A stretch of DNA of 64,000 nt from Taxawa tesnikishii (nom. ined.) (lineage: Eukaryota; Ascomycota; Dothideomycetes; Dothideales): assembly GCA_030247885.1 (NCBI GenBank), contig JAPDRO010000005.1:1-64000 (forward strand). Direction: 5' to 3'. The notes beneath the pieces were generated by a model. The model was given only the letters and a program-made list of their open reading frames with translations. It made no database searches and was not told the origin of the DNA. Shown here in pieces: positions 1-11,112 of this stretch. Positions within the stretch are counted from its first letter, which is position 1; each line of letters begins with the position of its first letter. Position numbers and translations under genes: made by a program.

Positions 1-72
1 TAACCCTAACCCTAACCCTAACCCTAACCCTAACCCTAACCCTAACCCTAACCCTAACCCTAACCCTAACCC
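1..72 (+). repeat. Telomere repeat array
   Basis: Twelve perfect tandem copies of TAACCC start at the first base, the C-rich strand reading inward from a left chromosome end. TTAGGG is the usual telomere unit of filamentous ascomycetes. The array is short and is probably clipped by the assembly. Confidence 0.97.
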
Positions 73-107
73 TCACTCACTCACTCACTCACTCACTCTT
101 ATTCTTA
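73..107 (+). repeat. CTCA tandem repeat next to the telomere
   Basis: The telomere units pass directly into about eight copies of the tetranucleotide TCAC/CTCA. A second short CTCA patch lies near 121-134. No function can be read from it. Confidence 0.85.
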
Positions 108-1274
108 CTCATTCTTACTCTCACTCACTCACTCTCTTTTTCAATGTTTTTTCTCTTTCTACTTTATTTCTTTCTTTCTATTTTATCTCTACTTCTTTTA
201 TTCTTCTTATATCTTATTACTCTACTACTTTATTACTTTACTACTCTATTACTCTACTATTCTATTACTCTACTATTTTATTACTCTATTATTTTATTAC
301 TTTACTACTTTACTACTTTATTATTTTATTACTTTATTACTATATTTTTATTACTTTCTTATTCTTTTTTAAATATTACTTTAACTCTACTAATTTATTA
401 TTCCATTCTTATATTACTATATCTCTATTACTTTACTCCTTATCTTTTACTATAAATCTCTTATTTTAACTTTTTTCTTTTATTTCTTTTCTTTCTTTTA
501 TTTTATCTCTTCTTATTTTCCTATTTTTTACTTTTATTCTATTTCTATATTATTATATCCCTATTACTTAAACTTTCTTTCTTTATTCCTTCCTTATTAT
601 AACTCTTATTTTCTAACTTACTTATTTTATTCCTTCTCTTTTTATTACCTTTTCTTTTTATTATCTTCTTTTTCTTTTATATTATCCTCCCTTACTTTAC
701 TTTCCTTTTTACTTTTTTTCTCTTATTCTTAACTAATCTCCTTTTTCTTTTTATATTCCACTATTTTACTTTAATTTCTTTTACTTTACTATTAAATCTA
801 TTAGTTTTTCTTTTTCTTTCTTTTATCTTTTTTTATCTTAAGAGATATATCTTTTTCTCTTTAAAATATTATACTTGTTATAGAGAGAAATATTACCTTT
901 TTTTTTGAAAATCCTATATAGAGAAATATTGTTCCTTTCTTTAAAACTTAGCTTTTCTATGATTATCGTCTTCTTCATTTATATACTTACTTTTTACCCT
1001 TATTTATCTAAACCCTAACTCTTAGTTCTATATTATCCTATATAATCCCTAAGGTTTAAGAAGAACTTTATTATACTTTAGGATTCTTTCTTAACTTCTT
1101 TATAACTTAGCTTAAGTCTATTTAACTAAGTTACTTTCCTTATCTATTAGACTTCTTCTTAACTACTCTAACTAACTTATTATTAGGCGTTTACTTTTTG
1201 TTAGGACTCTTCTTGCTTGTCGGAGCTAGTAAGGACCTAACGTATTTACCTCTTAAGCTATTATCTATTTTTTT
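108..1274. other. AT-rich, pyrimidine-biased subtelomeric tract, no gene
   Basis: More than 1 kb in which the plus strand is almost entirely T and C with scattered A. G is nearly absent from about 140 to 830. Open frames here are low-complexity Leu/Phe/Tyr strings and are not credible proteins. A degenerate telomere-like patch (AAACCCTAACTCTTAG) lies near 1010-1025. Confidence 0.7.
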
Positions 1275-1370
1275 CCTTCGCTACTTCTTCTGTTTTTTCC
1301 TTCACTACTTCTTCTGTTTTTTCCTTCACTACTTCTTCTGTTTTTTCCTTCACTACTTCTTCTGTTTTTC
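1275..1370 (+). repeat. 24-bp minisatellite, four copies
   Basis: Four head-to-tail 24-bp units beginning CCTTC(A/G)CTACTTC and ending in a T run. The first differs by one base. The array ends about 40 bp from the helicase stop codon, in the helicase 3' flank. Confidence 0.85.
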
Positions 1371-1410
1371 TTATAGGTCGTTGCTATTAGTTGTCTCTGA
1401 CCTCGCTATC

Positions 1411-4400
1411 TTAGAACGACAATAAAGCCTTTGCCGCTACTCTGACTCCCTGTACCGCCATTCCGCCTCCAAATCTTGTCTCCTCTCCCAACCAGTCAAA
1501 GAAATCCTCCACCCCGGCGAATCTGCGCCGGAAGTGGTCCTCTAGCCATCTGGCTCCTCCGGCGCTCACGAATATCCCGTAACAGAGCGGCAGGACCACG
1601 TCTCCGTGCTCACACGCTTCTTCCTTACTGGTCTTGCTGAGCTCAGCCCTTTGGCAGATGGACTGAGGGTTTAGGCACCAGAAGCAGCTCGTGTACGGAC
1701 GCAACCACTTTCGTCCGCGTGTCTCGTGCCGCTGCCGTACTCGACTGCGCTCGTGAAACACCTCATGCCGCCGGGCACACTTGGAGAACTCGTGCTTCCA
1801 TTCCTCGTCCATCGCACGGCAGAGCAAGCATGTCCCGCGCACGCTGGCCAGGTCCAGACGGTAGTTGACAAGTTCGGAGTGAGCCTGCAGCCGCTCTTGC
1901 TGGATGAGATCGAGTCCGGTGTGGGCGGTCTGCCGTCTTGTCGCGTCCGAGGCTGCGATTGGATCCTCGTGAGCCGCTTTGCAGACGTCGCAAGCCACGT
2001 CTTCCGGCATGCACCACCTTCGGTGCTGAGCGAGATCGAGGTGTTCGCTCAGCGAAGTTCGGAAACATTGCTCGCCTCGTAAGTACTTGTGCACGGCCTG
2101 CTTGTCCCGTCGCTTGCGAAGTGACACGTCGTCCCTGCAGCTGCCCGTCTGCTCCGAACCGACGTCGACGTCGTCTTCGAGCTGTGCCTGCCACGTCGCC
2201 GGCAGGAGAACCATCGAGTACGCCTCCATCCCGTCGCGGCCGGCCCGACCCGACTCCTGCGCGAAGGTGACCAACGAGTCCGGCTCCCCTACGTTCATGA
2301 CCAGACGTACATGAGCGTGGTCGAAGCCTTCGGCAAGAGCGGTCGTGGCAACGAGATACGGGCGGTCGGAGGTATGGATCCAGCGATCAACGATGAGCTT
2401 CTTCTGTTCCGGCGTTCCGCTCTTTGCGGTGTATGCAGCACAACCAAGCAGTTGGCACAGGCTGTCCGCGTCCTCACACGTTCGGACGTATAGGACGATC
2501 TTGTCACGGGAATGATCGAACAGGTCGGAGTCGCGCCACGCGTCTTGCGCTTCGACCGCACTCTGCTCCAGAAGGCTGCCTTTGCGAGGGTCTGCCCTGC
2601 GGACCATGTAGAATATGTTGGGTCGGTTGCTCGATGCTCTGATGGTTGTCGGACGGTAGAGGTAGTTGCGCTCCTCAAACTCCTCTTTCATGGACGGAGG
2701 CAGTGTGGCTGTCAGGTAGACAAACTGCGTCCTGAGATTGCGGACCGCAGTAAGGTCGACGATGCTCGATCGGTAGTCAACGGCAGTCACCGTCAGGTGG
2801 CATTCGTCGATCACGATTCGATCGAGTTTCTGCTGGACGATCAGGCTTCGTGCGTATTTCGTGAAGTGTGTTGTGGCCGCAGCCTCAACGCTGACGATTA
2901 TCAGCGATGCTTCTCGACTTTCTCCCGGCAACCATTCGAGGTGAGCGATGTTCAGTTCCCGTATCCGCCGAAGCAGGTCTGCCCGAAGGGATACGAGCGG
3001 CACGATGAGGATGGTGATCCCGGCATCAGGCAGCGTACACGGCAACATGAAGGACAGGCTCTTTCCGGCTCCGGTTGGCAAGATGGCCACCACCTGCTCC
3101 GTCCACGACATGATCGTGGTGAGGGTCTGTTCCTGCTCCCTCGATTTCCACATCATTCTCTGGTTGCCGTAGAGCTTTCTGAGCCCTTCCAGCAGAGCCT
3201 CTGCCGACCACGGTTTGCGGGGCCGATAGACACCCTTGGCAAGTCGTTCCTTCAGTCGACACTCTTCTCCGTCCCTCTTTCGCTTCTTGCCTTTTAGCAT
3301 CGTCTCCACTCCCCAGAAGTCCTGCCACAACGTTGACGCGCGAAGTCCCATTCGGATCAGCCCGTCCCACACGTTGCCGAAGGTCGCTCCCGTCTGATTG
3401 GCATACGCCCTGTTGACCGTGCGTGTCTTGTGGTTGCGCTGTCTCGTCATCGCTCGGATATCCTCCTCCATCTCCTCGGCGTCCTCGTCGTCTTCGTTGA
3501 CTTCGAAGCAGCCTATGTTGCTCGCAAACTTGGTCTTGACGATGGCCACGCTCATCTGGCGCCAGTTGGAAACGTGAAGCCGGGGTGTGCACGCCCGAGC
3601 ACTGGCTTCCTCCAGACAACGACTCAACCGTCCTTCGCCCCACACCTTCCGTCTTTCTCCCACAAGAACGAGGAGAGCAGTGCCTTTGGTGATTGCTGCC
3701 GCAGAAAGACCTGTCGTAGCGGCACGACATAGACGAGGTAATCCAGCAACAGGTCGCCCACCGGATTGGCGAGAAACCGGATGTTTTCCTTGTACCTGCC
3801 CGTCTGCTGCTGACCTTTGTGGTATTTGACATGTATCATGACACGATCGTGGCGGAGTGTGATGGATCGTCGTCGTTGCGTGTTCCGCCAGGTCATGGAG
3901 AAGAACTCGCTTTCGCGGATGGGCTGACCGCCACTGATGTGAACGAGGACACACAAGCGTTTCAAGAACTCCTGCACAGTTGCCTCGTAGCCGGCTAGCG
4001 CACTGTCCCTCCAAACGAAGCCGCTCGCTGATCGACGGTCTTGCTGAAGGAAAAGGCGGCACAGTTGCTCGGAACGCTCAACGGCGGCCAACAGAGCTTT
4101 GTCCGTCCCCTCAGCAGGAGAGCGTTGTCACGATGCTGGATCAAGCTCCAGCCGACGGTATCGACGTTGCCGCTATCTCTAAGCGCCCAAGACTGCATGC
4201 GGCGTAGGTCCTTCTGACCCAGCAGCAAGTCGTCGTACAGTAGCCGTTCGCACTCACGGTATTCGGAGAGCAGTAGCGTGGGGATCTGGTCCATACGCAG
4301 CTCTGTATCTTCGTATGTCAGGACCTGTTCGCTTTCGTCCCAACAGGCCTCATGATCACCCACGCTGTCCTTCGAGATGCGAAACAGCAACAGGCGCCAG

Positions 4401-5843
4401 CGGAGTATCTCCCCATCGGCGTCTCGGCCGTCTGCTGCAGATAACTCTCACAGCATTCCTTGACGAGCGCGAGCGTTTCTCCCCACCCTGCCGCTCTTTG
4501 CGAGCACAGTCATAGAAGATCAGCAGCTGCGCGACCCATATCATCGCAGACAGACTGCTGTTGAAGTTGCCGGGTTCCATCCAGCCTTGCGTAGACGGCT
4601 TGATGCTTAGCATCGCGCAGAAGCTCACTATTGGCGAGCGGTACCGTCGGGCTCCGGTAGTGTGACGGATAACGAGCATCCATAACTCAACCAGCCCATC
4701 TCTCAGTTGGCCCTTGATCCCTTCACCCGTGCCCGTCGCTCCCCGTTCTGCTAACCGACGGAGGTTATGCCACACCACCCTTTGCTTGTCCGTCGGTTCG
4801 ATCACGTCCTCTGGCCGGATCGTCTCCTCCGAGTCAGCACTGAAGTGGTACTCGTCACAGATCGCCACTCGCTCCAGGTACGACAGGAACTGTGACGCCA
4901 GCTTGAAGTAGACCTTGAGCGTGCCGGGCTCCTTGTAAGGATCGAACGGCCGAACCTTCCCAATCGACTCGACCTGCGACGACTGGAACCGACTGAGAAC
5001 GACGCGACATGGCCAAGTGAGCATACAGTCGGGTCCGTCGAAACACCAGCCGTGCGCCTCCCTGAGCACGTCCTCCATCGCATCGACGATCGTCCGCAGA
5101 GGACATCCTTCGTCTCGCGAGGGCACGGCGATCGCTGCTCGGATCTCGTCTTTCTTCAAGCCGCAGACATGGTCGACGATGCCGGTCTCTCTGAGCCATG
5201 GTACCACGGTAGAACGATGCTCGTCGAATCCGCGGACACGGTTGGCCGCAGATGCGGCGTCGCGCTCTGCCTGAAGGATGTCTTCTTCTTGCGTCCGGAA
5301 GAAGTCACGCTGGTGACCGGCTCGCCTCCGACCGCAAATCTCCAGGTCCGCTACTTGGACCTCGAAGTACCTCTGCCAGCTTCCGACCTTGAAGAAACGC
5401 TGACAGGCGCGGTCGCAAGACCACAGCTTGTTGTGGGTATGGACCTGCTTCAAACGAGCATCGCCGCCTCGCTTCTGTCCGTTGACCCAGCCGTGTTGCC
5501 GCTCACAATGATCTTGCATGCCACGCGGAGTGCGGCATATATAGGGACAAAGCCTGCCTTCGCCATCTTTCCCGCCACACTTCAAGCCGTCGAAGTACAC
5601 CGGAAGTCCCGTTACGGGAGGCTCTGTTGCTGCTGGATAGATGACATCTGCCTCGACTTGCGCAAGTTCGGTAAAAGACCCGACTTTGGCAATAATGTCC
5701 CGCCGTTGTTGTAAGCTGAGACGCTTGTGATGCACACGAAGATGTTTGGCGAGCTGCGAAGGTACGACTGCATACTGACAATGGATGCAAACAAGGATGC
5801 GGTGCTGGGCGACTACTTGGAAGAGACGATGAAAATCATCCAT
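1411..5843 (-). CDS. TLH: Telomere-linked RecQ-type helicase
   Basis: Subtelomeric RecQ-family DNA helicase, the fungal telomere-linked helicase type. The start at 5843 (MDDFHRLFQ) leads into a zinc-finger region like DUF3505: a C-x2-C...H-x3/4-H motif in the first 40 residues and a second Cys/His cluster near residue 90. A middle region is rich in Arg-Asn-His. The helicase core lies at about 3100-2200, with Walker A (LPTGAGKS), DECH box, motif III (TATLP) and motif VI (QESGRAGRDG). The C-terminus has several Cys pairs, possibly zinc binding. Reading is continuous apart from single-base frame changes near 4470, 4412, 4115 and 3643, the second and fourth at G runs. It is the last gene before the telomere, where this family normally sits. 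TLH genes are known or suspected to act in telomere maintenance when telomerase fails; that role here is inference. Confidence 0.9.
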
Positions 5844-6183
5844 CTGAGTCTTGGCTTGCCTTCACGGCTGCCATACTTGCGAGGCCAGACATAGCTATAT
5901 TACCTTTCTAAGGATTTAAAGGATCCATGTGATGCTCAGGATCAATTGTTTAGAGCGTACTGATCACGTCGCATAGACACAGGGCTGGTCTTTGTTTGGA
6001 GAGGCCGCCCTGCGAAAATGCGGGAGTGGCCTATGCACAAGGCGCCTCATCTTTTTCCTTTTAAGACCGCCGCCCTTGATGTTCCATGTATATGGCATAT
6101 ATATGAGTGGTGTTTGGCATGCAGAGAGAATAACCTTATGACAGTATAGTGTGTGGGTTTCGAGAAGGTTGGGGCTCGGGAAG

Positions 6184-6277
6184 GCAAACGAATCGTGGTC
6201 AACAGGTGCAAACGAATCGTGGTCGTTCCTCTAACCCTTAGGGTTATAGCCCACGCAAAAGCAAACGAATCGTGGCC
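6184..6277 (+). repeat. 17-bp repeat, three copies, around a telomere-like palindrome
   Basis: GCAAACGAATCGTGG(T/C)C occurs at 6184-6200, 6208-6224 and 6261-6277. The third copy also forms an inverted repeat (CAAACGAAT...ATTCGTTTG). Each copy contains CGAATCG, a heptamer that is also abundant in the large transposon at 33729-48144. They could be terminal or subterminal repeats of an element now mostly gone. The rest of 5844-6290 shows no gene. Confidence 0.7.
6232..6246. repeat. Head-to-head telomere motif
   Basis: TAACCCTTAGGGTTA is an inverted repeat of one telomere unit per arm around one central base. It may be a trace of a telomere repair or fusion event, or chance. Confidence 0.6.
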
Positions 6278-6289
6278 ATTCGTTTGACT

Positions 6290-8827
6290 TCTACGAGTAG
6301 CGCTTTATTATTTTAAAGTATAACGTATAATTACGTTTTTTATCCTTTAAAATTACGGCCTAAACTATAATACGTAAACTCTTACTTTTATTATAGTTTT
6401 AAATTTTATTATTATCGTATTTTTCGTATAAATACTAAAAGACATATTTATAATATTTTTCGGAACTTAATTTAACTAAATACTCGTCCGAAAATATAAC
6501 TATATATAACTTTATAATAGGCTAAAAACGGTAATTTAAAGCCTATTTTAAGCGTTTTTCGGTAGTTTGTTTTATTAATAATAGCTGGCGCGTAGCCTTC
6601 TATCTTTAGAGGCTAAATTATTATAAAACGCGCCTAACGTAAACTACGAAGTAGTAAGATACGTAAAGTAGTAAGATACTTTTATATATACTTTATAAAC
6701 TTAACTACTATTTATGTATTATAATAACGATATAGTTAGAATTCGAGTTACTAGATAAATTCCCTAGTTATTCTTATTTATTACTATTAAGTATTTCCTT
6801 AATTAAATGCTTACGTAGTCGTCTACGTAGTTTTTTAGTAAATAACTCCGCTTTAGTTACCTTTATTATCTTAAGTACTTCTTTTATATTAAATATAAAC
6901 CTTCCCTTTAATACGACTTACTTACCCTTTATTCGAGTCTTTTATATATTAAGAAGTTCTTATTACTCTTTACTTACTTTCGTAAAGTAATATTCTTATT
7001 ATACATTACTTTAAAAGCGTAAGTTATTTACTTTATATAGTACTTTACTATAAAAGGTAACTCCTATATAGCTTATATTACTAAGTTAAAAGCTAGATTT
7101 ACTTTATATAGTTTAGTACTATTTAGTAAAGAACTATATAGTAGTAGTAAGTTTAAATCGACTTATTATAAAAGTATATAAGGTAGTAAATCCTTTATAT
7201 TTAACTAAGTAAGTAACTTATTAAGTACTATTATAAGGCTTAGTAGCGCTAAACTAGTAGCTTTCTATTTACTTAAGATATTACTTATAGTAATAGCCTT
7301 AGCTCTTATATATATATATATTTCCGTCTATTTTACGCGTAATATATAGCTAAAGTCGAGTCGTAAAGTAGCGTTAATTTTAGAAGTTAGCGCGCGCTTT
7401 AGTAGCGTAAATACTTTAATATTAAGTAGCTATAATAAATGCGAATAATAAGGTAGTAAGATAAGTAAGTCGATCGCGTTCTTTATATAAAAGGCGATTA
7501 CCTTTACTATTATATAACTATTATAGCTATTTATAATTAATAGTCTCTACGTTATAAGGTCTTTTAGTTATATTAAAGACTCGAAAATAGTAGTTAACTA
7601 CTTATAACTATAACTATTAAACGTCTAGCTATTACTACTAGTTAAGAACTTTTAGTTTAAAGGCGTATATATAAGTATCTATATTATATTAATATGTTTT
7701 ACCTTAAAGATAATTAAGGGTAATATAGTAACTTTAGTAGCGCTTATATACTCGATTATTATTATTTACTTTCCTTAGCTTTCGATTTACTTTTAGCTTA
7801 TTACCTTATATATATTAATTAAAACTCTTAATAACTAACTTACTTTAATTACGAAGTTAAACTCGTTTATATTATAAACGCGCTTTAGAGGGTAGTTATA
7901 TTATAAAACTAACTTAATTACTACGTTAAATTACTTCTTTACGCTATTATAACTTATTATATTAAAGCGTATACTATTAATTTAACGAGTCTAAATACCC
8001 GTAATTTCTAAATAGTAAGACTTAAAGTAATTAAGCTACTTCTTACTAATTAATCGAGGAAATAACTATAGTTTCTTTAATAGTTAAATATAATTACGTC
8101 GAATTTCCTTAATTATTTATATTACTAATATAAGTAAGGTAAGGAAACTAGTATATATAAGACGCGTAATTTATCGAAATAGTATCTTTTCTTTCGCGTT
8201 TAAAAGGATCTATTCTATTTTATACGTTATAGCGCGCAATCTTTATCTAGTTATATAGTTACTAAGAGTTAACTTTAAAACGTTAAATATAAGCGTAGCC
8301 TTTTAAACTAACGTATATTCTCGATTTTTAAGGGCTAAGAGGGCGTCCTAGACGTTAGTTTCGGAATAAGTCTACTTTTGAGTTGCACGAGTATTCATGT
8401 TAAATCATATCAGTGTATAAAGGTAAAAGAGTTAGAATTTAGTGTCCCACTACCCCGCGTGTCCCACTACCCCGCGGTTTACGTTAATAGTTTTTGTTGA
8501 CGCCGAGATTTTGAGGTTTCGCTTCAAGTCCGAATATTTCGTAAACGGGGCCTTTTTGACGTGTCGAATTATAGCACGAGTTGTACGTTCTAATATTGAT
8601 TTCGGCCTTCCATTTCGGGGTAAGTCATCAAAAGGGTTGTTGCGTGTTGTAGCATTTTCGATAGTTCGTCGAATTGTTGATTCTGCAAAATTCGTCTCTT
8701 GCGCAATTGTTGCATAATTTTCACTAGCCATAGCACGGCCGTATAGATATGCACGGTCCGTTGGTTTCAGTTCACCATCACGCATAACATTAGGCGACAT
8801 CTTGCGTGAAACACGTTGTGGTGGCAT
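6290..8827 (-). mobile_element. Tc1-type DNA transposon, split by a Fot-type insertion
   Basis: Two pieces of one minus-strand transposase flank the Fot copy. The right piece (8827 to about 8487, starting MPPQRVSRK) is an unmutated N-terminus with a helix-turn-helix typical of Tc1/mariner transposases (YATIAQETNFAESTIRRTI). It stops exactly at the Fot terminal repeat. The left piece (about 6634-6290) is AT-rich and RIPed but keeps the Tc1 catalytic surroundings: a VIFSDE motif (first catalytic Asp) and, further on, a sequence matching the MVWGAI block. The insertion is at a TA. Outer ends of this element were not found. Confidence 0.75.
6637..8484 (-). mobile_element. Fot/pogo-type DNA transposon, copy 1 (full length, RIPed)
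   Basis: An element of 1,848 bp flanked by TA on both sides, as expected of Tc1/mariner-pogo transposons. The right terminal repeat (about 8442-8484) begins ACGTAAACCGCGGGGTAGTG when read inward and contains an internal direct repeat. The left one (6637-6680) is the same sequence with C-to-T and G-to-A changes. The body aligns in reverse orientation with the copies at 14270 and 32193. The decayed frame matches a CENP-B/DDE-type transposase (Fot family) and is full of stops. The body is strongly AT-rich with TpA in place of CpA, as RIP leaves it. Confidence 0.85.
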
Positions 8828-9404
8828 CGTGGGTGTATACAGCAACTATACCTTCACAGAAGGAAGAGTTGAATGCGACGAATACGCCAAGACTTCTGTC
8901 CTCCGGCTGTACGAGCGGGCTTTTATAGAGATGTAGAAGGCAGTCGAGTCGAAGCGTGCTTTAACACATCGCATAGCTATAAACCTGCGTGCTCTTTAAA
9001 AGTAACATAGAAAGCTAGATGAGCGGAGCGATTAGGCTTAGAACAGCCCGCATAGTTCTACTCTTACGCTATGTTCCAAACCTGTCGTATGCGAAGCGGC
9101 AAAGGTAGACCGAAGCCTATATTTTCTATCGTCAAGATCTTCAGCCGGTGTGTTATGCCCTTTTCGGAAGCTCGTCGCCGTTGACGAAAGTGCTTCTAAC
9201 GAGCGCACTAGATGGAGGAAGTACGGTTTCGCACCAGTTGGTGTTAGAGAGTTTTTCAGACTTTGGTGCCTTCCTGCGGCACGCAGTTGATATAGCTGGT
9301 GGGAGGAGTGCTCACAGCCAGTGTATACACGCAGGGTATAATCCAGCAGCAGAAGAGGGCGACAACGAATGATTTTGTATACAAACTACATACAAATTGA
9401 TTCC
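8828..9404. other. Intergenic, no gene recognised
   Basis: Balanced base composition, no long credible frame and no clear repeat. It includes the 5' flank of the Tc1-type element (8828-8900), whose outer terminal repeat I could not identify. Confidence 0.5.
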
Positions 9405-10520
9405 TTAACTCCCTCCATGCCTATTCTTCTTGTATTGCTTAGCAGCACGCTGTACGCGGCCAAGCAGGCCCGCCTTAAAGGACCACTGCTCCCACGTGAT
9501 CTCCTTGATGCCTCTGATGCCATCCAAATCAAACGACTCATCAACTAGCTTGGCCTCAATAGCATTGAGTGCATCTAGCTGATTACGCCATTGTGGCGTG
9601 CCTTTAAGCTCGGAGAAGAAGTCCTGTAGTATTTCTACTAGATCGCTTTCGCTGTCAAGAGGTGAGGACATACCCTGTGTACCTTGCCGGATATCTCTAC
9701 TCCCTCCACCTCCACCAATGTAGAAGTGCTGGTGTTGTACGGTTTACTGCCGGCTACTACCAGCTGTAATAGGTTGTTGCTCCTTCTTTGCTGCCTTCAT
9801 TGTAGCCGGTAACATCTTGGTAGCGATAAGTGAGGGTGTCTCAGTGACAGTGTACATAAAAGGGCTCTTCCTAATAAGGTTGGACCACTGTATCTGGAGC
9901 TCTCCATTGACTGGATAGTGGTGAGCTGGCTGATCAGGTCCAGGGTTATAGCAGCAGTGGCTGTAGTTAGGGCAGGACCGGTTGGAACAAGGCCACCTTT
10001 GTGTAATCGATGGTATGAAGTTGCCTCTTGCCTCTTCTCTCTCAAGACCAGCAGTAAGTGTTGCTAATTGTTGTATAGTAGCCGTGCGGCGAGGTTGAGA
10101 CTCTAGCTGCTGCTGTAACTGCTGGCTAGAGGAAGCAATTGAAGCAGTTACCCTATCGTTGACCTCCTTCAGCTCCACAGCAATGAGTATGATCAAATTG
10201 CGCTTCTTCTGCAACTTCCAGTGCTATAGCTGCTCGTTGACGCCTTGGAAATCCATAGCACCGCTAAGAGTGGTTCCAAATTGATCCCTTGCAGGGCACT
10301 TCTCAAACGAGCCTCTGATGAGACGTCTATCCACAGCAAAGGGACGGTCTCGTAACCGGAGGGTCTCTGCCAACTGGAGAGCCTCCCAATCAACAAGATA
10401 GTCCCAGTCAAAGGCACGTTGTATGTTGTCCGCTGTGAATTGTCCGTCCTCCACTAACCAACTCTTGACAGCCACAGGCTTTTTGCCACGCGAGGCAGTG
10501 TAGGAAACGCGGTATCTCAT
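9405..10520 (-). pseudogene. Unrecognised protein with Cys/His motif and SAM-like C-terminus
   Basis: One minus-strand frame runs from ATG 10520 (MRYRVSYTASRGKKP) to 9405, interrupted by two in-frame stops at 10224-10226 (TAG) and 9744-9746 (TAA). Both can be derived from Gln codons by a CpA-to-TpA change. Coding character continues past each stop. Visible parts: a conserved-looking N-terminal block (FDWDYLVDWEALQLAETLRL), a Gln-rich coiled segment, a Cys cluster C-x4-C-x5-CC followed by HHY (possible zinc site), a Gly-rich linker, and a C-terminal helical block around GIKEITWEQW resembling SAM-type folds. Function unknown. Two-frame layout and RIP-like stops fit a repeated or mobile gene family (inference). 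Confidence 0.5.
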
Positions 10521-10529
10521 CACTTCCTC

Positions 10530-11085
10530 TTACGACTGGCTATTAGCAGCAACGGCGGCAGCAGCAGCGTGACCAAGCAACTCGTCATCCACATCCTCGT
10601 GGTTATCCTCATCACTCCCTCCATCAACTCTTCCACCAACACTTCCGCCAGCTAGCCAGTCGCGCGGCCGTGAGGCAGCAGCAGTAGTAGCAGCAGGTAA
10701 GGCTACTCCAGCAGTGGCAGCAGCGGCCTCACGCTCACGCGCCTCATGTGCTGCCTTCAGCTCTCTCTCTCGCTCTCCGAGCGACCATTCTGATCACAAA
10801 GCGCGTTTTGTCACCCTCTGTAGGTGTAAGGGCCTCTGCATCCAGCCGTCGCCTCCTCTCTGACGCTGTCTCCTTCTTCTTCTTCTTTGTGGATGAGCCC
10901 TCCTTGGTGCCCTTGTCAAGCCGGACCTGCTTCTTCTTCTGCTTCTTTGAGGTAGTGGCAGCTCTCTGAGGGGAATGGCCATGAGGAGGAGGGGACAAGG
11001 GAGCGGTAGAGGGAGCAGTGGCAGCAGTGGCAGCAGATGCCTCAGAAAGAGCACGCTTGCGACCGCGAGTCTGCACAATGGACAT
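10530..11085 (-). pseudogene. Basic, Ala-rich unrecognised protein upstream of the previous frame
   Basis: Starts at ATG 11085 (MSIVQTRGRKRALSE). The first half is very basic, with Lys runs that look like nuclear localisation or DNA-binding sequence. The second half is Ala- and Asp-rich and ends at a TAA at 10530-10532. A frame change near 10795-10800 splits the two halves (one frame shift, or an unrecognised intron). The stop lies only 9 bp before the ATG of the next frame on the same strand, a spacing unusual for two separate nuclear genes. Function unknown. Confidence 0.45.
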
Positions 11086-11112
11086 GGTGGTGGATTTGCT
11101 CTTACACCTCAC

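Noticed and set aside
144-455. Open frame of about 100 codons in the pyrimidine-rich tract
   Set aside because: Only Leu, Phe, Tyr, Ile and Ser from low-complexity sequence; no start context or domain.
2512-3297. Plus-strand frame of 261 codons inside the helicase gene
   Set aside because: Antisense shadow of the conserved RecQ core.
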